Origin: Tannerellaceae bacterium
GTDB taxonomy: Bacteria > Bacteroidota > Bacteroidia > Bacteroidales > Tannerellaceae
NCBI GenBank assembly: GCA_021201295.1
Contig: JAJQFE010000022.1
Span: 1-64,000 of the forward strand
Reading direction: 5' to 3'
DNA length: 64,000 nucleotides
Positions 64,000-64,000 of this stretch are shown in pieces. The position numbers and the translations under genes were made by a program. Within the stretch, counting starts at the first letter, position 1. The number at the start of each line of letters is the position of its first letter. The notes beneath the pieces were generated by a model, which was not told where the DNA came from, did not search any database, and saw only the letters and a list, made by a program, of their open reading frames with translations.

Positions 64000-64000
64000 G

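Overview
The window looks like a chromosomal segment from a Bacteroidales bacterium, probably Tannerellaceae or Parabacteroides-like; the genus is an inference. The evidence is two SusC/SusD pairs, an ECF sigma/FecR regulatory pair, a sodium-pump methylmalonyl-CoA decarboxylase operon, Bacteroidetes-type -7 boxes (TAnnTTTG) in front of many genes, and a moderate GC content.

Layout. 0-6.3 kb: a 22-bp-period dyad array, a broken GH31 alpha-xylosidase lipoprotein gene, a catalytically dead trypsin-fold/TPR protein, a broken lipocalin-like gene, and a DUF559 nuclease gene bracketed by two copies of a 160-173 bp inverted-repeat element. 6.3-11 kb: the oadB-BCCP-oadG-mmdA-mce operon (minus strand) for methylmalonyl-CoA to propionyl-CoA conversion. 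11-20.6 kb: an orphan susC/susD pair behind a long leader, a transaldolase-like gene and a TonB receptor. 20.7-28 kb: housekeeping genes (nitroreductase, DUF2520 protein, KdsC-like phosphatase, maf, dps), the putrescine route aguA-aguB, and pabB-pabC. A second 22-bp dyad array, the mirror image of the first, lies between pabC and recQ. 30-38.6 kb: a mucin-type polysaccharide locus (ECF sigma, FecR, STN-type SusC, SusD, GH109). 39.4-46.1 kb: two tRNA-Leu genes, gtrA, and tRNA-Cys followed by a decayed integrase and an accessory block (GNAT-ArsC fusion, nitroreductases, gene remnants, DUF2271, AraC). 46-64 kb: mixed metabolic genes (VOC proteins, MaoC, SGNH hydrolase, ppa, glycerate kinase, HAD, M28 peptidase, malic enzyme), a His-rich protein plus TonB receptor, engB and a partial sodium:solute symporter.

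A striking property is the number of interrupted genes. About twenty single-base indels, most of them in A/T homopolymers, and seven in-frame nonsense codons fall in 0-6 kb and 31-62 kb. The 6-30 kb stretch has only one lesion. Either the assembly has uneven base accuracy or parts of this genome are decaying; the sequence alone cannot decide.

The best candidates for undescribed biology are the mirrored 22-bp dyad arrays, and the DUF559 gene whose stop codon lies inside its flanking inverted repeat, which looks like a nuclease-linked analogue of REP/RAYT elements.
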